64,000 bases of DNA from Pontivivens nitratireducens (GCF_014235845.1 NZ_JACJUQ010000012.1:35220-99219); one strand, 5' to 3'; shown: positions 1 through 9,097, numbered from the stretch's first letter. The notes: a model not told the origin generated them from the sequence alone. Numbers and translations are program-made.

Positions 1-564
1 GCCCTGCCCCACGGGCCGCTGATCGGCGTCGCGATCATCACCGGTATCGCCTTCATGACGGAAGGCGCGGGAATGGAATGGAGCGGCGTCTACATCCGCG
101 AGACTCTGGGCGGCACGGTCGAGCATGGCGCGCTGGCGCTGCTGATCCTGTCGGGCGGCGTCATGGCGGTGCGGTTGGTCGGGGACGTCATCATCGAACG
201 GATCGGTGCGGCACGCGCGGCCCAATGCTGCGCTGTTCTGGTCATCGCGGGATCGCTGGTGGCGGGGCTGACGCAAAGCCCGGCCGTGGCCCTGGCCGGT
301 CTGGGTCTGATGGGGATGGGCCTGTCGCTGATGGCACCGATATGTTTTTCACGCGCGGGGCAACTTGCGGAATCCGGCTCGGGTGAGGCCGTGGCGGCCG
401 TCTCGATGGTTGGATATGGCGGCATATTGCTCGGCCCGGTGGTGATGGGGCTGAGCGGTGAGGCATTCGGCCTCAGCATCTCGTTCACATTGCTGTCCAT
501 AGGGGGGGCGGCGCTGCTGACGCTCGCCCTGCGGCGCGGGACGCTCAGCCCAGCCGCTGCTTGA
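1..564 (+). CDS. MFS transporter, C-terminal part (5' end outside window)
   Basis: The reading frame is open from base 1 to the stop at 564, giving the last 187 residues of a polytopic membrane protein. Several hydrophobic segments alternate with short loops, and the stretch GAGMEWSGVYIRE resembles the loop before a late helix in YbjJ/FucP-like major facilitator transporters, where the usual form is E-G-A-x-x-D-W-S. The substrate cannot be read from this fragment. Its last 20 bases overlap, tail to tail, the end of the convergent yqeY gene. An initiator must lie upstream of the window; the first in-frame ATG at 55 is internal. Confidence 0.8.
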   Translation, partial: ALPHGPLIGVAIITGIAFMTEGAGMEWSGVYIRETLGGTVEHGALALLILSGGVMAVRLVGDVIIERIGAARAAQCCAVLVIAGSLVAGLTQSPAVALAGLGLMGMGLSLMAPICFSRAGQLAESGSGEAVAAVSMVGYGGILLGPVVMGLSGEAFGLSISFTLLSIGGAALLTLALRRGTLSPAAA

Positions 565-1000
565 TCATTCCGCCAACCTTGCCGAAATCCATCTGACCGG
601 CATGGCTGGATTTCAGTTCCGCCATGACCTTGCCCATATCGCGGATCGAGCTTGCCCCGACCTTCTTCATCGCGGCATCTATGGCGGCGGTGACCTCATC
701 ATCGTCCAGCTTTCGGGGCAGAAATTCCTCGATCACCTCGATCTCGGCACGCTCCTGCTCGGCCAGTTCCATGCGGTTGGCTTCCTCATAGGCGGTGGCG
801 CTGTCGCGGCGTTGCTTGATCATTTTGGACAGGATGGCGAGGATCTGCTCGTCGGACACGCCATCGACGTTGTCGCCGCTGCGCGCGGCAATATCCTTGT
901 CCTTGATCGCGGCATTGATAAGGCGCAAGGTTGTCAGACGCAGGGTCTGTTTCGCCTTCATCGCGGCCTTCGTTTCGGTATTGATGCGCTCTCTGAGCAT
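545..1000 (-). CDS. yqeY: GatB/YqeY domain protein
   Basis: This 151-residue protein matches the stand-alone YqeY family, homologous to the C-terminal tRNA-binding domain of GatB, the Asp/Glu-tRNA amidotransferase subunit. The N-terminus (KAKQTLRLTTLRLINAAIKDKDI) and the segment EVIEEFLPRKLDDDEV followed by MGKVMAELKSSHAGQMDFGKVGGMIKQRL are characteristic. Family length is about 150 residues, so it is complete. Its exact role is not established; binding of tRNA or nucleic acid is assumed from the domain. It converges on the MFS gene with a 20-base overlap and diverges from carA. A promoter candidate lies just upstream. Confidence 0.93.
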   Translation of the reverse strand: MLRERINTETKAAMKAKQTLRLTTLRLINAAIKDKDIAARSGDNVDGVSDEQILAILSKMIKQRRDSATAYEEANRMELAEQERAEIEVIEEFLPRKLDDDEVTAAIDAAMKKVGASSIRDMGKVMAELKSSHAGQMDFGKVGGMIKQRLG

Positions 1001-1045
1001 TGCGATCCCAATCGTTCGCGCCTGCCCGTTTGCAGGCTTCAGGGG

Positions 1046-1074
1046 ACTATAGTGCCCCCGCCGAATGGTTACAA
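1046..1074 (-). promoter_or_regulatory. Sigma-70-type promoter candidate for yqeY
   Basis: Read on the minus strand, TTGTAA (1074-1069) and TATAGT (1051-1046) are separated by exactly 17 bases, about 45 bases before the yqeY ATG. Five of six bases match the consensus at the -10. Found by eye; no transcription start is known. Confidence 0.45.
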
Positions 1075-1133
1075 CCTTCGACAGGTGATCTAACCTACTG
1101 TTGATAAACGATAATATAAGACGAACTGTTCAC

Positions 1134-1162
1134 TTGACCGCACGTGCTGCACGCCGTAGCTT
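1134..1162 (+). promoter_or_regulatory. Possible carA promoter
   Basis: TTGACC (1134-1139) is followed after 17 bases by TAGCTT (1157-1162), placing a start near 1169 and a leader of under 30 bases before the carA ATG. The -10 match is poor. The AT-rich run at 1100-1120 could hold an alternative. Confidence 0.28.
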
Positions 1163-1195
1163 CCGCCAGATTTCATACTTGAAAGGTCCGGTCCC

Positions 1196-2350
1196 ATGTC
1201 CGCGAACGCGCCCGCCGCCAAGCCTACCGCCTGTCTCGTCCTCGCCGATGGTACGGTGTTCTATGGCCGAGGGTTCGGAGCGGAGGGCCGCACCGTGGCT
1301 GAGCTGTGTTTCAACACCGCGATGACCGGGTATCAGGAGGTGATGACCGATCCCTCCTATGCCGACCAGATCGTCACATTCACCTTTCCGCATATCGGCA
1401 ATACCGGCGTCACGCCCGAGGATGAGGAAGCGGCGGAGCCGCATGCCCGCGGTATCGTCGTCAAATGGGATCCGACGGAGCCGTCCAACTGGCGTTCCAC
1501 CGGCACCCTGCCCGACTGGATGGCACGCACTGGCCGCATCGGCATCGGCGGCATCGACACCCGGCGACTGACCCGCACGATCCGCCAGCAGGGTATGCAG
1601 CACGTGGCACTGGAACATCGCGCCGACGGCAACTTCGACCTAGATGCTCTGCGCGCCGCCGCGCGTGAGTTTCCCGGCCTGACCGGCGCCGATCTGGCCA
1701 AGGGCGTGACGACCGCCCAAACCTATCGCTGGCAGGATGGCCGCTGGGCCTGGAACGAGGGCTTCGCCGCCGCGGTCGAGGGCGGACCCAAGGTCGTGGC
1801 CATCGATTATGGCGCGAAACGCAACATCCTGCGCAGCCTCGTCTCCGCCGGGTGCGACGTGACCGTCCTGCCGGCCGACTCCACCTATGAGGATGTGATG
1901 GCCCACGCCCCCGACGGCGTGTTCCTGTCCAACGGGCCCGGCGATCCCGGTGCGACGGGTGCCTATGCGGTGCCGATGATCCGTGAGTTGATGGACAAGA
2001 CCGAACTGCCGATCTTCGGCATATGCTTGGGCCACCAGATGCTGGCGTTGGCGCTCGGCGCGCGTACGGTCAAGATGAACCACGGTCATCACGGCGTGAA
2101 CCATCCGGTCAAGGATATCGACACCGGCAAGGTAGAGATTACGTCTATGAATCACGGATTCGCCGTCGATGGCGCCACCCTGCCCGGCAATGTCGAGGAA
2201 ACGCATATCTCGCTGTTCGACGGCACGAATTGCGGGCTGAAGGTCAAGGACCGTCCGATCTTCTCCGTTCAGCAGCACCCCGAGGCTTCGCCAGGACCGC
2301 AGGACAGCTTCTATCTGTTTGAGCGTTTCGCGCAGTCAATGCAGGGCTGA
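1196..2350 (+). CDS. carA: Carbamoyl-phosphate synthase small (glutaminase) subunit
   Basis: A 384-residue protein of normal CarA length. It hydrolyses glutamine and passes ammonia to CarB for carbamoyl phosphate synthesis, feeding pyrimidines and arginine. The N-terminal CPSase domain carries FYGRGFGAEG and FNTAMTGYQEVMTDPSY. The C-terminal class I glutamine amidotransferase domain has the nucleophile elbow GICLGHQM with Cys277, the SNGPGDPG oxyanion segment, and QQHPEASPGP supplying the His and Glu of the triad. AAAGG lies 11 bases before the ATG. carB is not in the window, so the two subunits are unlinked here; argC, another arginine gene, lies about 3.6 kb away on the opposite strand. Confidence 0.97.
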   Translation: MSANAPAAKPTACLVLADGTVFYGRGFGAEGRTVAELCFNTAMTGYQEVMTDPSYADQIVTFTFPHIGNTGVTPEDEEAAEPHARGIVVKWDPTEPSNWRSTGTLPDWMARTGRIGIGGIDTRRLTRTIRQQGMQHVALEHRADGNFDLDALRAAAREFPGLTGADLAKGVTTAQTYRWQDGRWAWNEGFAAAVEGGPKVVAIDYGAKRNILRSLVSAGCDVTVLPADSTYEDVMAHAPDGVFLSNGPGDPGATGAYAVPMIRELMDKTELPIFGICLGHQMLALALGARTVKMNHGHHGVNHPVKDIDTGKVEITSMNHGFAVDGATLPGNVEETHISLFDGTNCGLKVKDRPIFSVQQHPEASPGPQDSFYLFERFAQSMQG

Positions 2351-2415
2351 TCGCTTCCGTTAACACTCCGTTTACCATCGCCGCGCCATTCTCCTGACAG
2401 GAGGAGATCGCAGCG

Positions 2416-4326
2416 ATGGAGAACATATTGCTGGAATTCAGCGACCGCCAAAAGCGGGCGCTGATGGCACCATCCTTTCGCGACCTGGTGTGCAACGACC
2501 TCAAACTGTGCGAACAGGCCGAGTTTGCACAGGCGGCCTGGACGGCGGAAAAAACTGGCGCCGGTATCGACAGGATACTGGTGCAGGCCGGACATATCAC
2601 GCAGGTTCAGGCCCGCGATGCGCTGTGCCGCTATCTGGACGTCGCCGGCATATCCCTTGCAGACTGGATCCCGGACGCGGCCTTATGTGCGCAGGCCGGA
2701 TACCGGCGCTGTCTGGCCTTTGGTTTCATTCCCTGGCAGCGACTTGGCAATTCCGTGGTTCTCGCCGTGCACGATGCTGAACGAATGACGCAGATCGTGG
2801 CCGAGGCGAAGCTGATCTGGCCTAACCATCGGATCGGCCTGATCCTCGCCACGCCTGATGATGTGAGCACTGCGATTGCGACCGCGTTCGGGCCGCAGAT
2901 TGCAGCAGATGCACTGACCACCTGCCCGGCTCGCTACAGCTGTCGCAACTGGGGGCAGGCTCTGTCGCCCACTGTGATCGTCGCCGCCATGACGTCTCTG
3001 CTGCTAGGCGCGATTGCTAGCCCGACGCTGGCGATCACCATCCTGTTGCTCTGGATTCTGATCGCCAATTCCGCAACGCTGGGTCTGCGACTGACCGCGA
3101 TCTTCACCTTTCGCTGGACCGGGCTGTCCAGGCGGCGCGAAATGATCCAGCCGCCCGTCTGGCCCACGATCTCCCTGCTGCTCCCCGTTTTCCACGAGGA
3201 GGCCGTGATCGGGCAACTTATCCGCGCAATGCAACGGCTCGACTATCCTGCTGACGCGCTTGATATAATCATCCTGCTGGAAAGCGATGACGATGTGACG
3301 CGCAATACGCTGAGGGACCTCGAATTGCCCCCCTATATGCGGGTGATCGAGGTGCAGCCGGGCCCGGTCAGGACCAAGCCCCGGGCGATGAATTACGCTC
3401 TGCCGTTCTGCCGTGGATCAATCGTGGGGATCTACGATGCCGAGGATGCACCGCAACCGGACCAGTTGCGCAAGGTGGCAACCTATCTGCATTCGGCAAG
3501 CTGGAAGGTCTGTTGCGTTCAGGCGCGGCTCGATTTCTACAATCCCGATCAGAACTGGTTGACCCGATGCTTTACGCTGGAATACGGCACGTGGTTTCGG
3601 GTTTTGCTGCACGGCGTTCAGTTTCTGGGACTGCCGCTGCCCTTGGGAGGCACGTCCGTTTTCTTTCGCCGCCCTGTCTTGGAGGAGATCGGCGCATGGG
3701 ACGCGCATAACGTGACGGAGGATGCCGAACTGGGTGTTCGCCTGGCCCGCTTCGGTTATCGCTGCGAAATGATCGATTCCACCACGTTCGAGGAGGCGAA
3801 CTCCAATTACCGCAACTGGATTTCGCAGCGGTCCCGTTGGCTCAAGGGCTACTACATCACCTGGGCCTCGCATATGCGCAGGCCACGCGAATTGCTGCGC
3901 GACCTGGGGCTGCGGGGGTTTCTGGGCTTTCACGTGATGTTCCTGGGGGCGATCACGGCCTACCTGGCCATACCGCTGTTCTGGACGATGACGGGGCTGG
4001 CGGTGACCGGCGCTGCTCCAGACATACTCTCGGGGATACCGGAGTGGTTGTGGACCGCGCTGTTCATCAGCTTGCCATTCGGTCAGATCGTGATGCTCAG
4101 CGCGGTGATGCTGGCATTGCGGGGACGTGGCGACATGAAGCGGCTTCCCTGGGCGTTGACCTTGCCGGCATACTGGCCGCTGGGGGCCCTGGCCGCGTGG
4201 CAGGCGGTCGTGGAATTGTTCGTGTCGCCCTATCACTGGCATAAGACAAAACACGGTCTGACCGCCCACCGGCCCGAAAATATAGAAAGTGTCGGAACGC
4301 GCCCCGCTCAAAAACGGGGCGTGTGA
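2416..4326 (+). CDS. Family 2 glycosyltransferase with N-terminal GspE/MshE-like domain
   Basis: A 636-residue inner-membrane protein. Residues about 50-160 (RILVQAGHITQVQARDAL, then an RxLAFGFIPWQRLG segment) resemble the N-terminal domain of type II secretion/pilus ATPases (T2SSE_N, related to MshEN). Two membrane helices follow near 185-225, then a GT-A domain with the order of processive polysaccharide synthases: ESDDD, the DAED metal site, TEDAELGVRLARFGY, and QRSRWLKGYY, the QxxRW acceptor motif. Further helices and a cytoplasmic tail end the protein. It probably makes or exports a cell-surface polysaccharide; the sugar is unknown. CAGGAGGAG lies about 10 bases before the ATG. No partner synthesis genes are adjacent, so it is an orphan synthase. 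Confidence 0.85.
   Translation: MENILLEFSDRQKRALMAPSFRDLVCNDLKLCEQAEFAQAAWTAEKTGAGIDRILVQAGHITQVQARDALCRYLDVAGISLADWIPDAALCAQAGYRRCLAFGFIPWQRLGNSVVLAVHDAERMTQIVAEAKLIWPNHRIGLILATPDDVSTAIATAFGPQIAADALTTCPARYSCRNWGQALSPTVIVAAMTSLLLGAIASPTLAITILLLWILIANSATLGLRLTAIFTFRWTGLSRRREMIQPPVWPTISLLLPVFHEEAVIGQLIRAMQRLDYPADALDIIILLESDDDVTRNTLRDLELPPYMRVIEVQPGPVRTKPRAMNYALPFCRGSIVGIYDAEDAPQPDQLRKVATYLHSASWKVCCVQARLDFYNPDQNWLTRCFTLEYGTWFRVLLHGVQFLGLPLPLGGTSVFFRRPVLEEIGAWDAHNVTEDAELGVRLARFGYRCEMIDSTTFEEANSNYRNWISQRSRWLKGYYITWASHMRRPRELLRDLGLRGFLGFHVMFLGAITAYLAIPLFWTMTGLAVTGAAPDILSGIPEWLWTALFISLPFGQIVMLSAVMLALRGRGDMKRLPWALTLPAYWPLGALAAWQAVVELFVSPYHWHKTKHGLTAHRPENIESVGTRPAQKRGV
4297..4324. terminator. Bidirectional terminator hairpin between convergent genes
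   Basis: A ten-pair stem (ACGCGCCCCG with CGGGGCGTGT, one G-U pair) closes an eight-base A-rich loop. It covers the last codons of the glycosyltransferase gene and lies just beyond the holin stop on the other strand. There is no long U tract on either side. Confidence 0.45.
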
Positions 4327-4327
4327 A

Positions 4328-4864
4328 TTAGCCGTTGCGCGCCTGCCATTGCGCGATAACGGGATTTGGCTCTACCTGTTGTTGCGTATCGTCCCGTTTC
4401 GCCTGTGTGTTCTCCAATGCCTCGACAGTGGCCATGACACGCGCCACGTCCTGCCCCGCCGGCGTCGTGCGGGTGCGCACGTGATGCAGTTCCCGCGCCC
4501 CGAAATAGAACGAGACCACGGCACCCATAAGCCACCACAACGGCTCAGGCACCAGGGCCAGCCCCTGCATTCGCAGCGAGAATCCCAGCGGATCCTGCAT
4601 CGCATAGGCGAACAAACCCATCGTCGCCAAGGCCATGCCGGGCCGGGGCAGCCGGTTCACACCGTCGATAATGGAATCGAACCACGTGCGTTTGCTCTGC
4701 GCGAACTCCGCTCCGAACTGATCGAGCGCGGCAATCTGCTCGGCATGATCCGCCGCCGCCTGTTTGGTGCGGTTGATGGTGAAAACCTCGGCCACGCCAC
4801 CTACGGCCTGTCCGACACCACGCGCTGCGGCCCCCAGACCCGGCAATGCTGAAATCAGCCCCAT
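4328..4864 (-). CDS. Holin of the 3TM family (GTA/phage-type lysis)
   Basis: A 178-residue protein resembling the three-transmembrane holin family found beside muramidases in Rhodobacterales. Two hydrophobic stretches are clear, around 75-92 (GMALATMGLFAYAM) and 106-126 (EPLWWLMGAVVSFYFGA); a third is not obvious by eye. The role is to permeabilise the inner membrane so that the adjacent muramidase reaches peptidoglycan. The start overlaps the end of the muramidase gene by 10 bases, with AAGGA upstream of the ATG, so the two are translationally coupled. No capsid or tail genes accompany it, which fits the detached lysis pair used by gene transfer agents rather than a prophage. Confidence 0.8.
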   Translation of the reverse strand: MGLISALPGLGAAARGVGQAVGGVAEVFTINRTKQAAADHAEQIAALDQFGAEFAQSKRTWFDSIIDGVNRLPRPGMALATMGLFAYAMQDPLGFSLRMQGLALVPEPLWWLMGAVVSFYFGARELHHVRTRTTPAGQDVARVMATVEALENTQAKRDDTQQQVEPNPVIAQWQARNG

Positions 4865-5469
4865 GATGCTGTCCTTTCACGATGTTGTTTCAGGGTCAGG
4901 TGCCAGCGGGAGGAGATGAATTCCTCGGCCCGGACGATCCACCCGCCCTTGCCGCCATCGCGCCGCCGTGCGTAGCGCCGGCTGGCGGGGCGGCGATCGG
5001 CGAGGTCGTAGTACCAGTTTCGCCGTTCCACCCCATAGGCATCGACGAGCAGTTGCACCCCGACCTCCGCCGCGATCCGGTGCGCGGCGGCGGCGGTGAT
5101 CGGCCCGACGGCGCCATCGATGCCCAGCTCCGCGCCCAGCTTAACCAGCACAAGCTGCAGAAGCTTCACGGCCCTGTTCCCGGCATTGACATACATGTCG
5201 AATACCGCCGGTTGCAGATCGTCCGGCAGTAGACCCAGGCGCGGCACCTCGAAATATTGCGTACGGAAAATCCGGGCGGCATCGGTCACCCGCAGTATTC
5301 GGACGTCATCGACCGTCACCTGACCGTCGCCGTCCATGTCCAATCCAAGGCGGCGCATCGTGCCGATGGTAACGCCGTGGTTCGTCGCCCCCCCCGGATC
5401 GGACGGATCGTTTACGAATCCCCCCTCACGAGCGAGGATCCCCGTGATCATCTCATCAATTCTATCCAT
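4855..5469 (-). CDS. Holin-associated N-acetylmuramidase, GH108 family, with EF-hand-like loop
   Basis: A 204-residue endolysin. Residues 1-30 carry the GH108 signature AREGGFVNDPSDPGGATNHGVT, with the catalytic Glu in REGG. Around residues 45-56 lies DMDGDGQVTVDD, a complete 12-residue EF-hand-type loop with Asp at positions 1, 3, 5 and 12 and Gly at 6. The C-terminal part resembles the putative peptidoglycan-binding domain of the family (VGPITAAAAHRI). There is no signal peptide, so release depends on the overlapping holin. The start at 5469 is preferred because GAAGG lies eight bases upstream; the frame is open 16 codons further. The pair resembles the lysis genes of Rhodobacter gene transfer agents. 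Confidence 0.86.
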   Translation of the reverse strand: MDRIDEMITGILAREGGFVNDPSDPGGATNHGVTIGTMRRLGLDMDGDGQVTVDDVRILRVTDAARIFRTQYFEVPRLGLLPDDLQPAVFDMYVNAGNRAVKLLQLVLVKLGAELGIDGAVGPITAAAAHRIAAEVGVQLLVDAYGVERRNWYYDLADRRPASRRYARRRDGGKGGWIVRAEEFISSRWHLTLKQHRERTASWG

Positions 5470-5541
5470 GAAACATGCCTTCAATGACCTTAATGAAAGG
5501 TGAAGAGCATATCCCATGGCGGTTGAGATAATCTTAATGCA

Positions 5542-5967
5542 TCAGTTGGTCAGCTCGATCCCGCGATCCTCGAATGCGTCGGTCAGTTCCTTGGGACGAT
5601 ATTCCTCGTCATGTTTCGCCAGAACCTCGGTCGCGATGAAGACTCCGTCTTCCATGTGGCCGGTGACGATGGTGTCGGCCCCCTCCTCGAACAGATCGGG
5701 CACGATGCCGGTAAACCGGACACGAATGTCCGTCTGTGTGTCAGTGACGGTGAACTCATGCGTCGCACCGCGCGTCCAGTCCTTGACCAGACCGCCGAGG
5801 CGTATGGTCCGTGCGCCCGGCGGGTTTTCCGCAATTTCGCTGGGCAGGCGAAAGAATTGACCGCCCTGCCCGATCCCCACGATAATCAGGCCGGAGGCCG
5901 CGACCAGCAGCGACAACCCCAGAACGATCATAGTGATGCGACGTTTCTTGCGCGGTGACATGCTCAT
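5542..5967 (-). CDS. ccmE: Cytochrome c-type biogenesis protein CcmE (heme chaperone)
   Basis: At 141 residues this is a full-length CcmE: a short cytoplasmic basic N-terminus, one membrane anchor at about 13-32, and a periplasmic OB-fold domain. The covalent heme site is [10 protein letters not shown], with His119 and Tyr123 in place (family form LAKHDExYxP). It takes heme from CcmC and hands it to CcmFH for attachment to apocytochromes c. Its ATG overlaps the argC stop in an ATGA arrangement, so it is read from the argC transcript. The other ccm genes are not in the window, which is a common split arrangement in this group. Confidence 0.96.
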   Translation of the reverse strand: MSMSPRKKRRITMIVLGLSLLVAASGLIIVGIGQGGQFFRLPSEIAENPPGARTIRLGGLVKDWTRGATHEFTVTDTQTDIRVRFTGIVPDLFEEGADTIVTGHMEDGVFIATEVLAKHDEEYRPKELTDAFEDRGIELTN

Positions 5968-6989
5968 GGGAACACCGGTGCCATGGTCAGGCCGGACGTC
6001 TCCTCCAGCCCCAGCATCAGATTGGCGTTCTGCACCGCCTGCCCCGATGACCCCTTGGCCAAATTGTCGAGAGTCGAGAACACCCGCACACGGCCCGGCC
6101 TGCGATCCGCCACGACGCCGATATGCACGAAGTTCGAGCCGCGCACGTGCCGGGTCGCCGGTGCCTCACCTTGCGGCAGCACCACGACGAACGGCTCATC
6201 CTTATACCGTGCGACCATCGCGGCGTGGATCGCGTCGGCATCGCCCCGCACATGGGCTGTGCAGAGGATACCGCGGTTGGCGGGCATCAGATGCGGCGTG
6301 AAAATGGCCTCAACCTTGCGCCCCGCTGCCTTGGAAAATTCCTGATCGAACTCGGACGTATGCCTGTGCACGGGCAATCCGTATGGATGCGTTCCCTCGC
6401 TGACCTCGGAATGCAGCATTCCTTCCTTTGCGGCCCGGCCCGCGCCGGACACGCCGCAAATCATGTCGAGGATGATCTCATCCGGGTCGATCACCCCGGC
6501 GGAGAGCAAAGGCAGGATCGCATACATTCCCGTCGCGGCGTTGCAGCCGGTGCCCGCGACCAGATGCGCAGCCGAGATTTGCTCACGGTAAAACTCGCTG
6601 AGGCCATAGACCGCGCGTTCCTGCAAGTGCAGCGCCCGATGCGCATCACCGTACCATTTTTCATAGACCGCCGGGTCGCGCAGCCGGAAACCCGCGCTCA
6701 GATCGATGCATTTCACGTGTTCCGGCAGACTTGCGACGATCTCCTGCGAGGTGCCATGCGGCAGGGCGGCGAATGCCAGGTCGATGCCGGACCAGTCCAC
6801 CTCCTCCACCGTGACCAGAGCAGGCAGATCGAGGTGGCGCAGATGTGGAAAGACCTGAGCGATCCGCAGCCCGGCCTTGGCGTTGGCGCACAACGCACCG
6901 ATGCGCAGGTCGGGATGCGTCGCCAGAAGGCGGATCAACTCGGCCCCGGTATAGCCACTGGCCCCTATGATCGCGACGGTCTTGGTCAT
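5964..6989 (-). CDS. argC: N-acetyl-gamma-glutamyl-phosphate reductase
   Basis: The 341-residue enzyme performs the NADPH-dependent third step of arginine synthesis. The N-terminal Rossmann fingerprint is [14 protein letters not shown], the catalytic cysteine lies in [14 protein letters not shown], and [10 protein letters not shown] and the late HLMPANRGI segment are family features. I start it at ATG 6989 ([15 protein letters not shown]), because the 18 extra codons of the open frame (Arg-rich) do not fit the family. It is followed with a 4-base overlap by ccmE and begins about 55 bases after the acyltransferase stop. Confidence 0.96.
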   Translation of the reverse strand: MTKTVAIIGASGYTGAELIRLLATHPDLRIGALCANAKAGLRIAQVFPHLRHLDLPALVTVEEVDWSGIDLAFAALPHGTSQEIVASLPEHVKCIDLSAGFRLRDPAVYEKWYGDAHRALHLQERAVYGLSEFYREQISAAHLVAGTGCNAATGMYAILPLLSAGVIDPDEIILDMICGVSGAGRAAKEGMLHSEVSEGTHPYGLPVHRHTSEFDQEFSKAAGRKVEAIFTPHLMPANRGILCTAHVRGDADAIHAAMVARYKDEPFVVVLPQGEAPATRHVRGSNFVHIGVVADRRPGRVRVFSTLDNLAKGSSGQAVQNANLMLGLEETSGLTMAPVFP

Positions 6990-7043
6990 CTGAATTCTCC
7001 GTATCGTTGCCGCTGATCTAAGCCATCGCGGGCGGCGGATCAA

Positions 7044-7910
7044 TCAGCGCGACGCGAACTCATGTCCCAACGCCCCGGCGGCAACCGGCACCGGCGACAG
7101 GTCATAGGTGCGTGTGCGCAGCATTTCCATCAACGCGCTTGCATCGTGGCAATGTCGGTCGATTTCATCGGTCGGAACCGGCTTGCCGATGACGATGGGC
7201 ACATGCGCCCCGACGCGGGCCTTGAACTCCGAAATCAACAGCGCCATCCGCAATGTCTGATGCATGTGCGAGGCCATCTGGAACCGGCGGGAATTCACCC
7301 CGTGGAAATAGACCGGCACCACGGTCGCACCGCTTTTTGCGATCATCCGGGCCGTGAAGTTCCGCCAGCGTGGGTCCAGGGGAACGCCACGCGGGCTGGT
7401 TGCCGTGGATACGGTGCCGCCGGGAAAGATTCCGACGCATCCCCCTGCCCTCAGGTACCCGATCGCTTCGCGCCGGGTTGCCAGATTGATGCGCTGCGCC
7501 TCCTTCGTCTCATCGAAGCTGATGGGCAGGATCACCTCATTCAAATCATCTGCCTTACCAAAGACCTGATGCGCCACGATGCGAAAATCCGGTCGCGCCT
7601 GCTGCAACAGATGTCCCAGCAACAATCCGTCGAGGATGCCGAACGGGTGGTTGGCAACCACCACCAGCGGGCCGGTATGGGGAATGTCGGCGATGCAGCC
7701 CGCGATCACATCCAGACCCAGCCCGTAGCGTTCCACCATCACGGCCCAGAAATCGCGCCCCGCACTGATATCCGTTTGATAGTTTCGCGCCATGTGGATC
7801 AGCCGTGGTCGGCCCGTCAGGTTTTCAACAGTACGGATCAGCGCACGTCCGGCGCGGGTGCTGGCGGACCCGGCATAGGAGATTTCGCGTGTGACCTGTC
7901 GCCCGGACAT
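7044..7910 (-). CDS. Lysophospholipid acyltransferase family protein (PlsC-like)
   Basis: About 288 residues. The acyltransferase motif H-x4-D appears as NHPFGILDG and the second block as FPGGTVS, so it transfers an acyl chain from acyl-ACP or acyl-CoA to a lysolipid. Sequence style (RQVTREISYAGSASTRAGRALIRTVENLTGR, then HQVFGKADDLN) matches the clade often called hemolysin-like acyltransferases, related to OlsA of ornithine-lipid synthesis, so the acceptor is uncertain. Three starts are possible: TTG 7970, ATG 7919, ATG 7910. I chose 7910 because AAGG sits nine bases before it. Confidence 0.8.
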   Translation of the reverse strand: MSGRQVTREISYAGSASTRAGRALIRTVENLTGRPRLIHMARNYQTDISAGRDFWAVMVERYGLGLDVIAGCIADIPHTGPLVVVANHPFGILDGLLLGHLLQQARPDFRIVAHQVFGKADDLNEVILPISFDETKEAQRINLATRREAIGYLRAGGCVGIFPGGTVSTATSPRGVPLDPRWRNFTARMIAKSGATVVPVYFHGVNSRRFQMASHMHQTLRMALLISEFKARVGAHVPIVIGKPVPTDEIDRHCHDASALMEMLRTRTYDLSPVPVAAGALGHEFASR

Positions 7911-7994
7911 GAGCCACATCCTTATCGTAACCTGTGCGTCCTTGTGCGGTGCGGGGTGGGCTTGGGTCAAGTGCCGGGTATCGCCGCTGCAACG

Positions 7995-8022
7995 AAAAAG
8001 GGGCCGCCCGCAGGCAGCCCCC
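7995..8022 (-). terminator. Rho-independent terminator after rpsI
   Basis: On the minus strand GGGGCTGCC pairs with GGCGGCCCC (one G-U pair) around a 4-base loop, followed at once by TTTTT. It lies 22 bases after the rpsI stop and is the best intrinsic terminator in the window. Confidence 0.82.
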
Positions 8023-8043
8023 TTCTGATAGCAATTGTGCGGA

Positions 8044-8571
8044 TCAGCGCTTGGAGAACTGGAAGCTCCGGCGCGCCTTGCGCTTGCCGTACTTCTTCCG
8101 CTCCACCACGCGGCTGTCGCGGGTCAGGAAGCCTGCGGCCTTCAGCGCGGGACGCAGCGAAGGTTCGTAGAGCGTCAATGCCTTGGAAACACCGTGACGT
8201 ACCGCGCCCGCCTGACCGGACAGACCGCCGCCCTTGACGGTGGCCATAACGTCGAACTCACCCTCGACACCAGCGATGGAGAACGGCTGCGCCAGAAGCA
8301 TTTGCAGCACGGGGCGGGCAAAGTACTCGTTCATCGGCTTGCCGTTCACGATGACCTGACCCTTGCCGGGCTTGACCCAGACACGGGCGATCGCGTCCTT
8401 ACGCTTGCCGGTGGCATAGGAACGGCCCAGTTCGTCACGAACGGGTTCCACAGGGGTTGCGGGCTCAACGTGGGAGACCTGCTCACCCTCATCCAGACCG
8501 AGGACGGAGGTATCGGCGGCCACGGCGTCTTTCAGACCGTCGAGCGATTTGATTTCGTCAGCCATCTTCAT
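8044..8571 (-). CDS. rpsI: 30S ribosomal protein S9
   Basis: The last 130 residues are canonical S9: [30 protein letters not shown] and a C-terminus ending [23 protein letters not shown], whose final Lys-Arg contacts the P-site tRNA. The first 45 or so residues form an acidic extension that lengthens the protein to 175; such extensions are known in Rhodobacterales S9. Its ATG overlaps the rplM stop (ATGA), the standard L13-S9 operon order. Confidence 0.98.
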   Translation of the reverse strand: MKMADEIKSLDGLKDAVAADTSVLGLDEGEQVSHVEPATPVEPVRDELGRSYATGKRKDAIARVWVKPGKGQVIVNGKPMNEYFARPVLQMLLAQPFSIAGVEGEFDVMATVKGGGLSGQAGAVRHGVSKALTLYEPSLRPALKAAGFLTRDSRVVERKKYGKRKARRSFQFSKR

Positions 8572-9032
8572 GCGCTCCGGGTGTTTTTCTTGTTCAGGGA
8601 CTTCACGTCCAGAACATCGGGATTCTGTGCTTCGTGCGGGTGATCGGCCGACGCGTAGACGCGCAGGTTGGTCATCTGCTGACGCGAGAGGGGGCCGCCG
8701 GGCAGCATGCGCTTGACGGCTGCGGTCACGACACGCTCGGGGAACTTGCCCTCAAGGATCTGGCCCGCCGTGCGCGACTTGATGCCGCCGGGGTGGCCGG
8801 TGTGCCAGTAGTAGTTCTTGTCGGCGCGCTTGTTCCCCGTCAGCTGGATCTTGTCCGCGTTGACGATGATCACGTTGTCGCCCATGTCCATGTGCGGCGT
8901 GAAGGACGCCTTGTGCTTGCCGCGCAAGCGCATGGCCACGATCGAGGCGAGGCGACCCAGAACGATGCCTTCGGCGTCGATCAGGATCCACTTCTTCTCG
9001 ATATCGGCCGGTTTGGCAGAGTAGGTTTTCAT
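8568..9032 (-). CDS. rplM: 50S ribosomal protein L13
   Basis: 154 residues starting [22 protein letters not shown], with the family blocks [36 protein letters not shown] and [20 protein letters not shown]. The open frame extends 31 codons further up, but family alignment favours ATG 9032; an in-frame ATG three codons upstream is also possible. The Shine-Dalgarno sequence is weak. It heads the rplM-rpsI operon. Confidence 0.97.
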   Translation of the reverse strand: MKTYSAKPADIEKKWILIDAEGIVLGRLASIVAMRLRGKHKASFTPHMDMGDNVIIVNADKIQLTGNKRADKNYYWHTGHPGGIKSRTAGQILEGKFPERVVTAAVKRMLPGGPLSRQQMTNLRVYASADHPHEAQNPDVLDVKSLNKKNTRSA

Positions 9033-9097
9033 CTCATGCATTCCGTTGTTCGGTATCGAATGGGTACTGCCGAACAGATCGCCCGGCGGATGCAGGG

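Noticed and set aside
1101..1120. TTGATA and TATAAG as a carA promoter
   Set aside because: The two hexamers are only eight bases apart.
4328..5469. Holin/endolysin as evidence of a prophage
   Set aside because: No integrase, terminase, capsid or tail gene is present nearby; flanks are core genes.
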